A stretch of DNA of 12,016 bases from positions 1 through 12,016 of the forward strand of contig JACPVB010000302.1 of assembly GCA_016191985.1 (NCBI GenBank), read 5' to 3'. Shown piece by piece: positions 1 to 6,579 of the stretch. The stretch comes from Chloroflexota bacterium (GTDB lineage Bacteria; Chloroflexota; Anaerolineae; Anaerolineales; Villigracilaceae). Position 1 is the first letter of the stretch; every line of letters begins with the position of its first letter. The position numbers and the translations under genes are program-made. The notes under the pieces were generated by a model. The model did no database searches. It was given only the letters and a program-made list of their open reading frames with translations, and had not been told where the DNA came from.

Positions 1-134
1 CAGACTTTCAAACCCTCTCGAATAAAAAGATCGAACACGCCATGACCAGACTGAATTTCCGCCCACGTAAAACGCTGCGTTTCAAAACACCTTTTGAAGT
101 GTTCTATCATACAACCGTTGCACTTACCACTTGA
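1..134 (+). CDS. IS30-family transposase, C-terminal fragment
   Basis: The codon frame that starts at base 3 is open from the window edge to TGA at 132-134, giving 43 residues. It contains RLNFRPRKTLRFKTPFEVF followed by a C-terminal VALTT. This is the signature end of IS30-family DDE transposases, where R-L-N-x-R-P-R-K-x-L-x-x-x-T-P-x-E-V-F is the usual pattern and VALQT-like endings are typical. The catalytic DDE core would lie upstream, outside the window, so completeness cannot be judged. The gene faces the glycosylase gene, and the two stop codons are 2 bp apart (132-134 and 137-139). The stop codon lies within the presumed terminal inverted repeat, as in other IS30 members. The family call is confident; intactness is unknown. 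Confidence 0.8.
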   Translation, partial: DFQTLSNKKIEHAMTRLNFRPRKTLRFKTPFEVFYHTTVALTT

Positions 135-141
135 ACCTACA
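1..141 (+). mobile_element. Right end of an IS30-family insertion sequence (partial)
   Basis: The left part of the element lies outside the window. Two signs define it. One is the C-terminal transposase reading frame that ends at 134. The other is the terminal sequence read on the minus strand from 141, TGTAGGTTCAAGTGG..., followed by a GCAAC block. It closely matches the known E. coli IS30 tip TGTAGATTCAATTGG..., also followed by GCAAC. The tip at 141 lies inside the 3' end of the convergent glycosylase gene and supplies its TAG stop. The exact boundary is inferred from this resemblance, because the matching left inverted repeat and the target duplication cannot be seen. Confidence 0.75.
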
Positions 142-1384
142 ATTTCTTTTTCAAGTAGGAACGCAGTTTTACTGGATTGATCCCGCTCAGGTCGATCTTC
201 ATCGCGCCGATCATGTCGGCGAATCGTTTCAATCCATTGGCGAGCGCATTCGCGAAGGCTTCGTCCTTTGGCGCATCGTCTTCGAGCCAAAAGCCTAAAA
301 TTTGCAAAGTCATGGTCGTGCGGTCGAGCTTGGGGTCGAGGCGGGCAACGAGATCATCGCCGTATAAAATGGGCAGGGTGTAATATCCCCAGCGGCGTTG
401 ATGCGCGGGTTTATAGACTTCCCAAACGTAATCGAAATCAAAGACTTTCTTTGCCCTGCCCCTCGCGCTGACAATCTCCAACGGGGCGAGGAATGTGACT
501 TCTTCTTCCGTGGATGGACCTTTCACTTTCCACGCTTTGGGGATGCGCCCCGCTTCCAATTCGGACAGATGGGGCTGGTCGCTGTTCAAAATGAGGAATC
601 CATCCTTTGAGCCTTCCACGCCAACCCGTGAGGCCACGCCTTTTTCAACAAGGTGATGAACTATTTTTTGGGCGTCATCGCGCGGTACATCCCTATGGAG
701 ATAATAGGAAAGTTCCGTTCCCAGGCGGCTTTCACGCATCATCCCTAAAAAGGAAATGATCTTCCTGCTCATGAAATCAATGGTTTCTTTTTCAGTTGCC
801 GAATAATCAAACTCAGACGGCACAACCCGTTCGCGCAAGTCGTAGATGCGGTCAAAGCCTTTACGGTTGGAGATCATCACTTCGCCTGCCAGCCAGAGAT
901 AGAACAACACAACAGACGTTTCCTTGCGCCCGCGATAGCTCCATGCTTTGACGGCATCGCCTTCAATATCGCGGTTGCCGAGCGGCCCTTTTTCGCGCAG
1001 TTCATCCAGCACGAATTGGATGACTTCCTTCGGCGGATGTGTGAAGGATTCATAACGCAGGCCGCGTTCGGCGCGCTGTTTCATGTGCAAACGCCAATAC
1101 GGGAAGTCACTCATGGGGTACATCATCAACCAACCGCCGTAATCGAACGCCTTGCGTTTTTTATAAGCCATCTCATAGAGATGTTCTGGCTTGTAATTCA
1201 ACACGCGGCCATACATGGCAATATCCTGGCTGCGGGCGACCATGGTGAGCGGGTCAAGCTGAAGCGCCTCCATCTGGCGCAAAGCGGATTCGGTGCCGAG
1301 CGGCCCTTCGAAACGGCGACCAGGCCAAAGTCCCTGTGAGGCGAGCAGGAAACGGCGATAGGTTTGTTTTGAAATTGAGTCCAT
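137..1384 (-). CDS. YcaQ/AlkX-type DNA glycosylase (HTH_42 winged-helix family)
   Basis: The 415-residue protein has the size of the YcaQ/AlkZ-type family (E. coli YcaQ is about 410), built from winged-helix repeats. Characterised members excise N7-alkylated guanines and unhook interstrand crosslinks. The N-terminal segment MEALQLDPLTMVARSQDIAM (residues 38-57) carries the catalytic Q-x-D motif as Q42-L43-D44. This matches the YcaQ/AlkX subgroup rather than the QxQ of antibiotic-linked AlkZ. The C-terminal hallmark is present: FDFDYVWEVYKPAHQRRWGY (315-334), then LPILYGDDLVARLDPKLDR (337-355). There is no Shine-Dalgarno before ATG 1384. A near-consensus promoter ends 6 bp upstream, so the mRNA is probably leaderless, and a LexA-type box sits in that promoter. 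The last codon and the TAG stop come from the tip of an adjacent IS30-type element, so a few native C-terminal residues may be lost. Family assignment is strong; the exact lesion is inferred. Confidence 0.85.
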   Translation of the reverse strand: MDSISKQTYRRFLLASQGLWPGRRFEGPLGTESALRQMEALQLDPLTMVARSQDIAMYGRVLNYKPEHLYEMAYKKRKAFDYGGWLMMYPMSDFPYWRLHMKQRAERGLRYESFTHPPKEVIQFVLDELREKGPLGNRDIEGDAVKAWSYRGRKETSVVLFYLWLAGEVMISNRKGFDRIYDLRERVVPSEFDYSATEKETIDFMSRKIISFLGMMRESRLGTELSYYLHRDVPRDDAQKIVHHLVEKGVASRVGVEGSKDGFLILNSDQPHLSELEAGRIPKAWKVKGPSTEEEVTFLAPLEIVSARGRAKKVFDFDYVWEVYKPAHQRRWGYYTLPILYGDDLVARLDPKLDRTTMTLQILGFWLEDDAPKDEAFANALANGLKRFADMIGAMKIDLSGINPVKLRSYLKKKL

Positions 1385-1390
1385 GAATGG

Positions 1391-1419
1391 ATTTTAGAAC
1401 TTATGTTCCAGAATGTCAA
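1391..1419 (-). promoter_or_regulatory. Sigma-70-type promoter of the ycaQ-like gene
   Basis: On the minus strand a perfect -35 TTGACA (1419-1414) is separated by exactly 17 bp from TAAAAT (1396-1391), which is one mismatch from TATAAT. An A-tract (1429-1422) lies just upstream of the -35. Only six bases separate the -10 from ATG 1384, so the expected first transcribed base is the A of the start codon, giving a leaderless mRNA. The start site is inferred from spacing alone. Confidence 0.8.
1397..1408. promoter_or_regulatory. Putative LexA (SOS) box inside the promoter spacer
   Basis: The plus strand reads GAAC-TTAT-GTTC, an exact match to the GAAC-N4-GTTC core of the Bacillus-type SOS box. 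It fills most of the 17-bp spacer between -35 and -10 of the glycosylase gene, an ideal place for a repressor to block RNA polymerase. Gram-positive-type LexA sites have been reported in the Chloroflexi member Dehalococcoides. The flanking C and G and the RNRY centre of the full consensus are not conserved, so only the 8-base core supports the call. DNA repair is a fitting target. Confidence 0.6.
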
Positions 1420-1441
1420 GATTTTTTTCGTTTGGATACAT

Positions 1442-1589
1442 GGCTGTTGCAAAGTCCGGAACCAAGTCTTTTTTGTACACGGATTTCACGGATCGGACGG
1501 ACATTTTTTATAAAAATGCGAAAGAATCCGTGTTGTCCGTATGATCCGTGTACCAAAGGCTGATTTTGTCAATCGACTTTGCTACAGCC
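1442..1589. repeat. 148-bp imperfect palindromic (MITE-like) intergenic element
   Basis: The outer 15-bp arms match at 14 of 15 positions: GGCTGTTGCAAAGTC at 1442-1456 against the complement of 1575-1589. Inside are exact 10-bp arms GTACACGGAT (1475-1484) and ATCCGTGTAC (1544-1553). The inner arms hold three ACGGAYNNN nonamers (1479-1505) facing three inverted copies (1523-1549). The centre is AT-rich (1502-1518, CATTTTT...AAAAATG). No coding frame fits, and I see no convincing target duplication at the edges. The terminal GCTGTTGCAAA resembles ends of some insertion sequences, so this could be a non-autonomous element. It lies between the HD-GYP gene (stop 1606) and the glycosylase promoter. 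Confidence 0.65.
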
Positions 1590-1605
1590 GTACGTTTTGA
1601 TATGG

Positions 1606-4600
1606 TCACTGAAAATTTACTATCACTTTCAGAAACATATCTACAATATGCGGGTCAAAATGTTTTCCACGTTGTTCCCTGATATATGCCAGCGCTTTCT
1701 TTTTTGTCCACGCCTTGCGGTAGGGTCGCGAACTTGTCAGGGCATCCCAAACATCCACAACCGCAAAGATGCGCGCCACGAGGGGAATCTGCTCACCTTT
1801 CAACCCGCGCGGATAGCCCGTGCCATCCCATTTTTCATGATGGCAATAGGGAATATCCAGTGCCTGGCGCAAATATGCGATGGGTTGCAGCATTTGAAAA
1901 GCCAGTGTGGGATGCGCGCGCATGACCTCCCATTCCTTTTTGGTCAGCTTCCCCTTTTTCAGCAGGATTTGGTCAGAGACGCCCATCTTGCCAATATCGT
2001 GCAGCAGCGCGCCGCGGCGAACGTGTTGAAGTTCGTTATCTTTTATTCCCATGGCTTTTGCCAGGGACATGGTTATTTCAGTGACGCGCTGGGTATGGCC
2101 TTCGGTTTCCTTGTCGCGCAAATCCAATGCGTGTGACCAGCCTTCGATTGTGGCTTCGTAGGCAATGGCGAGTTCCATGTTCGCCCGCTGAACGTTATCG
2201 AACATCTGGGTATTGTCGATGGTGATGGCGGCCTGGCCCGCAAGGGTTTCAAGAAAATCAAACCATTCATCGCCAGGCGTAAAGCTCGAGCGGCGATAGA
2301 CTTCCATCACGCCTTTAACCTCCCCTTTTGCAATGAGAGGAACGCAATAATAATTTTTAAATCCCTCTTCAGACCATAAACGGGCAAAGGGCGGGTTATC
2401 GATGATTTGAGCGGGATCGGAGACGTGGATCATGCGGCGCTCCATGGCACAGCGCCCCGCAAACCCATCATTCAAATGAACATCCGCGCCTTCGATCAGG
2501 TGTGTGTTGAACCCGCGCGCCGCGGAGTATTTCAAAGCCTGGTCATGGACATGGAGCAAAAGCACGTCAGCAGCATCCACATCCAATTGAGCCACAACAT
2601 GATTAAGCAGAATATTGAGTGTGATGTTCAGGTCAAGGCTGGAAGTGATCGCTTTGTCAATGGTGCGCAGGGTTTGCAAATGCTGGAGGCGATGAATGGC
2701 TTCATCACGCAGTCGCGCCGAGTGGATGGCCGCCGCCGCCTGGGATGCAAAGAGCGATAGCAGGCGTTCATCCGCCTGGGTAAATTTGCGTTCGGAGTCT
2801 CCCATCTCATCTGCGGTCAGAACGCCCATCAATTCCCCGCCGTAAAACATGGGCACTTCCAACACCGCACGGATGCGGATGCCTTCGTATTTTGGCGAAC
2901 GACCTTCCCAAACCGAATAATCGTCAATGTTTAGCGGCTGGAGTGTCTGTGCGACCCGGCCTGCCACTCCTTCCCCAAGCTCCAGGCGTGTTCCCATGGC
3001 GATATAAGGCTCGGTATCCATTGTCAGTTCCAGTTGATTGGTGGATGGAATGAACAAATACATGCCGCTGGACGCCGCATTAAGGAGTTTTTTGGCAACA
3101 TTCACAACAACCTGAAGCATGGTCTTTAATTCCGTCTCTGCGGAAAGGGACTGGCTCGTTTCATACAGGGACGCAAATTCACGCGCGCGGCGTGTGGTTT
3201 CATCGAACAAGCGTGTGCGGTGCAGTGTGGCTCCCGCTATTTCAGCCAGCGAGTTCAAAAGTTTCATTTGCTCCGAGGTAATCTGTCGCGGCAACTGGAC
3301 GGAGACAAAGATCACACCCACAGTTTCAGAATCTGCTCGAATGGGCACACAGGCTCCGCCCCAGCCTGGCGGAATTTTGCCGCGCCCCGCCCCACTAGGT
3401 AACGGGTCCCTGGCGAATTCAGCAGAGATATGCGGCTGGCCGGTGGCAAATACGGTTCCCGCCACGCCCTGGCCTGCCTTCACAGGAATATCCTGAATAT
3501 CCTTGAACCAGCCGCGCGGAAATGTATCGCGCAATTCGCCGCTGGGCGGATGGTAAAGCAGAATCGTGCCTGTTTCAGTGCCGAGGGCGGCGAGCGTTTG
3601 ATCGAGCAAAATGGGCAGGGCTTCATCAAATGTTTGCACGGTCCGCAGGGAGGAGGAAACGTTATACAAAGCCTCCAATTCCATCAAGCGCTGGCGAAGC
3701 ACCTCCTCGGAGAGTTTGCGTTCGGTAATATCCTGGATGCTGCCACGCATTTTGCGGACGAGGCCTTGTGCGTCAATTTCAAGTTCACCCACGCCGTGCA
3801 CCCAACGCTCGGCCCCGTCATTTTTTCTGACAATCCTGTATTCTTTATCGAAACGTCTCCTGTTTCCCACCACTTCGTTGGCAAAGTAATCGATCATTTC
3901 CTGTCTCTCTTCGGGGTGGACAAGGTCGGCCCATCCGTCCACAGTGCGGATGTAGGATTCGTCTATCCCAAAGATCCCATTGAGAACATTCGAACTCATC
4001 CACAGGCCTGTCTCAAAATCCAGCACATAACTCCCCAACCCGGCAATGATTTGAGACTCCTTTAGCAGTTTCTCGCTTTCCCGGATCGCCTCCTCTGCCC
4101 GTTTGCGTTCGGTAATATCGCGCAGCATACCTTCGTGGTAGACGATATTGCCCTGCTCATCATGGACATAATAGCCATGATCCTCCACCCAGATCTCGGA
4201 GCCATCCTTGCGGCGCATCCGATACGCTTCAATTTCCTGCTGCCCCGTATCCAGAATATGACTGCCTCGCTCTTCGGGTGCAAAATAAAGTTCTTTTTTT
4301 ATATCAATGCCCAGCATTTCCTCCCTGGATGAATACCCGAACATCTTCGCCATGGCAGGGTTAATATCGATGAACCTGCCATCATGCGTGCTGCGATAAA
4401 TGCCGTCTATCATATTTTCAAAAAGGGAACGATAGCGCTCTTCGGATTCGCGCAGGGCGTTTTCTGCGTATTTACGCTCCGCAAGATCGGCTTGAATTTG
4501 CGCAAAGAGCTGGGCATTTTGTATGGCCGCCGCCGCCTGGCCAGCGAGGGCCTCGGCCAGGTTTTGATGCTGTTCCGTGAAGAAGCCCGGCTCGACCTTA

Positions 4601-5784
4601 TCCACTGAATATAAGCCGATAACCCTGCCGCCAGCAATCAGTGGGATTCCCATCCAGGAGATAACGTGCTCCGTTCCGGGGTCACGACTCCAACCGGGGA
4701 ACAGGCGCGTATCCGCGATCAACACACTGCGCTTCTCAGTGATGACGGGCGCTAAAGCCGCGTAGGAGAGGATATCGAATTCCAGGGCTTGTGTTTGGGT
4801 TGGGTCGGTGAAATTCTCGTAGCCGCGCATTGCATAAATGGCGAGATGCCCATCCGATTTCAGCAACATCACATTGGCGCTGTCATAAGGGACAAGTTTT
4901 TGTAAATATTCCAAAAACATCTCCAGCACCGTGTCCAAATTCAGCTCGCGGGCGAGCGCCAAATTTGCCGCGCGCAGCGTTTCAGTAATTTGATGAGCAG
5001 TATGTTCAGATTCAAACAGGCGCGCAAGTTCATTTTCCGCATAGATGCGTTCGGTAATATCTATCATTACACCCTGGTAAACCTGCATGGTTCCGCTGGC
5101 ATCCGGAATGCTTGTCCCCCATTCATCCACCCAGCGCCACTCCCCAGACCTGTGACGGATGCGGTACGTGATGTGAAACGTGTTTGAAACAGGTTTGGCT
5201 ATAATCGGCAGGTCATCAGGATGGTACAGGTCAAAAAAACTCAGGGACCCGTTCAAAAACGCTTCCGCAGGATAGCCGGTCAATTCCATGACGGCGCCAT
5301 TAATATATATGAAAGTGGACTTATCGTAGTTGCGGCATTGATAAATTACGCTTGGGATGTTTTCCGCAAACGCGCGAAAATTTAATCCGCTGGCGCGCAG
5401 ATGATCCTCCTCCTGCCTGCGCTCCGTGCTATCGTGAATAACGGTAAAAAGGACAACCCTTCCATCCACGGCAATTTGGGATGAACGCACTTCGAGGGTC
5501 TGCACTCCTCCACCGTCAAGCTGATGTGGAAGCACAAAATTCCCGTGTCCCCCGTTTGACAAACGATCCCACCCCGCCGATAACTGGTCGGGCGACTGGG
5601 AATTGATCTCAGCCATAACTTTTCCCCGTAATTCGGCAGCAGGACATCCATAAAATTTTTCGGCTGCGTGGTTTGCATCCAAAATCCGCCCTGTCCCCGG
5701 CTCGATCAGAAATATGACTTCGTCATGGTTTCTGAAAATCTCAAGAAACGCATCGTCGTTTTGTGCGGATGTACCTACTGACAT
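1606..5784 (-). CDS. Multi-PAS/GAF sensor with HD-GYP cyclic-di-GMP phosphodiesterase domain
   Basis: This is a soluble 1392-residue protein with no signal peptide or membrane segment. Domains in order: PAS (about 12-122), PAS (133-250), GAF (265-430), PAS (443-562), PAS (571-692), GAF (700-860), GAF (866-1025), GAF (1030-1195), HD-GYP (1205-1390). The PAS domains end in D-I-T-E-R-type linkers (S-T-E-R in the first) leading into short coiled coils. The catalytic domain is intact: GHTQRV (1229-1234), HDIGK (1262-1266), H1291, HHEKWDGTGYP (1315-1325), GLKGEQIP (1327-1334), then D1344, DALT and RPYRKAW. It should hydrolyse cyclic-di-GMP, possibly a related dinucleotide. The start is set by TAGGAG six bases before ATG 5784. 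A weak promoter guess is TTGTCG (5857-5852), an 18-bp gap and TATGAA (5833-5828). The gene is monocistronic, and its signals are unknown. I infer a metal-dependent enzyme tuned by several cytosolic inputs. Confidence 0.9.
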   Translation of the reverse strand: MSVGTSAQNDDAFLEIFRNHDEVIFLIEPGTGRILDANHAAEKFYGCPAAELRGKVMAEINSQSPDQLSAGWDRLSNGGHGNFVLPHQLDGGGVQTLEVRSSQIAVDGRVVLFTVIHDSTERRQEEDHLRASGLNFRAFAENIPSVIYQCRNYDKSTFIYINGAVMELTGYPAEAFLNGSLSFFDLYHPDDLPIIAKPVSNTFHITYRIRHRSGEWRWVDEWGTSIPDASGTMQVYQGVMIDITERIYAENELARLFESEHTAHQITETLRAANLALARELNLDTVLEMFLEYLQKLVPYDSANVMLLKSDGHLAIYAMRGYENFTDPTQTQALEFDILSYAALAPVITEKRSVLIADTRLFPGWSRDPGTEHVISWMGIPLIAGGRVIGLYSVDKVEPGFFTEQHQNLAEALAGQAAAAIQNAQLFAQIQADLAERKYAENALRESEERYRSLFENMIDGIYRSTHDGRFIDINPAMAKMFGYSSREEMLGIDIKKELYFAPEERGSHILDTGQQEIEAYRMRRKDGSEIWVEDHGYYVHDEQGNIVYHEGMLRDITERKRAEEAIRESEKLLKESQIIAGLGSYVLDFETGLWMSSNVLNGIFGIDESYIRTVDGWADLVHPEERQEMIDYFANEVVGNRRRFDKEYRIVRKNDGAERWVHGVGELEIDAQGLVRKMRGSIQDITERKLSEEVLRQRLMELEALYNVSSSLRTVQTFDEALPILLDQTLAALGTETGTILLYHPPSGELRDTFPRGWFKDIQDIPVKAGQGVAGTVFATGQPHISAEFARDPLPSGAGRGKIPPGWGGACVPIRADSETVGVIFVSVQLPRQITSEQMKLLNSLAEIAGATLHRTRLFDETTRRAREFASLYETSQSLSAETELKTMLQVVVNVAKKLLNAASSGMYLFIPSTNQLELTMDTEPYIAMGTRLELGEGVAGRVAQTLQPLNIDDYSVWEGRSPKYEGIRIRAVLEVPMFYGGELMGVLTADEMGDSERKFTQADERLLSLFASQAAAAIHSARLRDEAIHRLQHLQTLRTIDKAITSSLDLNITLNILLNHVVAQLDVDAADVLLLHVHDQALKYSAARGFNTHLIEGADVHLNDGFAGRCAMERRMIHVSDPAQIIDNPPFARLWSEEGFKNYYCVPLIAKGEVKGVMEVYRRSSFTPGDEWFDFLETLAGQAAITIDNTQMFDNVQRANMELAIAYEATIEGWSHALDLRDKETEGHTQRVTEITMSLAKAMGIKDNELQHVRRGALLHDIGKMGVSDQILLKKGKLTKKEWEVMRAHPTLAFQMLQPIAYLRQALDIPYCHHEKWDGTGYPRGLKGEQIPLVARIFAVVDVWDALTSSRPYRKAWTKKKALAYIREQRGKHFDPHIVDMFLKVIVNFQ

Positions 5785-5840
5785 TAAGTTCTCCTAAAGC
5801 TCATCTCCTCTCCCCATATACCATATATTCATACCGTTAA

Positions 5841-5878
5841 GATAAAACGACCGACAACCTGTAATGATTATCAGTCGT
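5841..5878 (-). terminator. Possible intrinsic terminator after the small membrane-protein unit
   Basis: On the minus strand ACGACTGA (5878-5871) pairs with TCGGTCGT (5854-5847). This gives an 8-bp stem with one G-U pair and a 16-base loop, followed by TTTTATC. It starts 14 bases after the TGA of the 63-residue gene. The long loop and short T-run make it weaker than the ftsZ terminator. The stem also overlaps the tentative -35 of the HD-GYP gene. Confidence 0.4.
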
Positions 5879-5892
5879 CCATGGAAATTCAA

Positions 5893-6084
5893 TCAATCAT
5901 CGTTCAAGGATGCGATGGCCCTCAACAGGCCGAAGACCAGCACTCCCAGTTTCAATCCTTCGCCGGTGGTAAGGGCGGTTTCGCGTTGATTCCGCTCCGC
6001 GCGGCGGGTGAGGAGCATGGCCGCAACCAGGCCTGTCAACGCGCCAATCAACGTGCCGCCAACAATGATTCTGCTTCTGTTCAT
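5893..6084 (-). CDS. Small membrane protein of unknown function (63 aa)
   Basis: I do not recognise this protein. It starts MNRSR, then has one clear hydrophobic, glycine-rich helix (about residues 6-25, IIVGGTLIGALTGLVAAMLL). A basic, polar stretch follows (RRAERNQRET), then a second, weaker hydrophobic or amphipathic segment (about 42-58), and it ends LNDD. The short helix plus charged tail loosely resembles YtxH-like small proteins, but I would not name it so. Its ATG overlaps the TGA of the preceding membrane-protein gene in an ATGA junction, and a GGAAGG stretch lies about 8 bases upstream. The two genes are therefore very probably co-translated and may act together. The unit sits between the dcw terminator and the HD-GYP gene. 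Confidence 0.7.
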   Translation of the reverse strand: MNRSRIIVGGTLIGALTGLVAAMLLTRRAERNQRETALTTGEGLKLGVLVFGLLRAIASLNDD

Positions 6085-6506
6085 GGTGTCATCCTTCCAA
6101 GAAATGCTTTGATGCTTTCAAGCCAGCCGTCCAATTTAATAATAGGGCTGGCCGCCATATCCGCCGCACGGACGATATATCCGCGCGCCTTGTACACGTA
6201 ATCCTGTGCGATGCCGGTGTAGTAGGGCAATCCACCCAGCGCGCGCGCCAGCAGATAGATAAGCCCAATGAGAATCGCGAGAACGATCAGCCCGGCGATC
6301 ATGATGGGAATGACAATCCAAATGGTGGAAATCGCGGCCCAGCGGCCCACATCCCCATCCTGCCTGAAGGTGGCAAGGCTGATCCACACGATCATGCCAA
6401 CGAACAGCAATGCGCTCAGGATCATGGGCAAAATGATCTGCGTTGTGCGCTGTTTGCGATGCAATTGATAGGAATAGTGTTCGGGTTGTGGGAGTTTGGG
6501 TTTCAT
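6081..6506 (-). CDS. Two-helix membrane protein of unknown function (141 aa)
   Basis: I do not recognise the family. From ATG 6506 the protein starts MKPKLPQPEHYSYQLHRKQR, a polar basic N-terminus. Two strong membrane helices follow (about 22-46 and 57-87), joined by a short loop (FRQDGDVGRW). The roughly 50-residue C-terminal part, with YVYKARGYIVRAADM and DGWLESIKAFLGR, is probably amphipathic or surface-associated. The frame stays open upstream to a GTG at 6563, but that codon lies inside the ftsZ terminator hairpin, so I reject that start. ATG 6506 has no Shine-Dalgarno. A TAAAAT -10 ends seven bases upstream, which suggests a leaderless message. The 3' end overlaps the next gene by ATGA. 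The location after ftsZ hints at an envelope role, but this is only proximity. Confidence 0.75.
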   Translation of the reverse strand: MKPKLPQPEHYSYQLHRKQRTTQIILPMILSALLFVGMIVWISLATFRQDGDVGRWAAISTIWIVIPIMIAGLIVLAILIGLIYLLARALGGLPYYTGIAQDYVYKARGYIVRAADMAASPIIKLDGWLESIKAFLGRMTP

Positions 6507-6513
6507 CGTTCGT

Positions 6514-6541
6514 ATTTTAACATGAATCAAAAAAGTGACAG
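6514..6541 (-). promoter_or_regulatory. Probable promoter of the membrane-protein pair, overlapping the ftsZ terminator
   Basis: On the minus strand CTGTCA (6541-6536, 4 of 6 to TTGACA) is followed by a 16-bp spacer and TAAAAT (6519-6514). Only seven bases separate the -10 from ATG 6506, so the transcript would begin at or one base before the start codon. The -35 lies in the downstream arm of the terminator hairpin. The -10 and spacing resemble the glycosylase promoter, which supports the call; the -35 is weak. Confidence 0.45.
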
Positions 6542-6565
6542 TCACCTTAAAGGTGACTGTCACTT
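6529..6565 (-). terminator. Strong intrinsic terminator after ftsZ
   Basis: A perfect 16-bp inverted repeat (6533-6548 and 6550-6565) has a single central base. As RNA it would fold into a 14-bp stem with a five-base loop, followed on the minus strand by six T residues (6534-6529). It begins 14 bases after the ftsZ TAA. Each arm also contains its own 11-bp palindrome, GTGACAGTCAC (6535-6545) and GTGACTGTCAC (6553-6563). This marks the end of the dcw transcript. Confidence 0.9.
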
Positions 6566-6579
6566 ATGTTTACTGAAAC

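Noticed and set aside
2..110. An open minus-strand frame from ATG 110 to the left edge (MIEHFKRCFETQRF...).
   Set aside because: It is antisense to the IS30 transposase frame, whose C-terminal motifs are recognisable, and it has no Shine-Dalgarno or known similarity.
1502..1518. The central CATTTTT...AAAAATG hairpin as a terminator of the HD-GYP gene.
   Set aside because: The stem is AT-only and lacks a GC-rich base followed by a T-run. It is better seen as the centre of the larger palindrome.
1475..1553. The short ACGGAYNNN units as a CRISPR array.
   Set aside because: Units are only 9 bp, adjacent, inverted around a centre, and there are no spacers or cas genes.
3430..4065. A 211-codon plus-strand frame antisense to the sensor gene, and a similar 185-codon one at 1579-2136.
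   Set aside because: Both are mirror frames of well-defined PAS/GAF and HD-GYP domains, with no ribosome site or recognisable domain.
6507..6563. A GTG start at 6563 that would add 19 residues to the membrane protein.
   Set aside because: The extension lies within the perfect terminator hairpin and encodes low-complexity TVTFKVTVTF. ATG 6506 gives a sensible N-terminus and fits the promoter.
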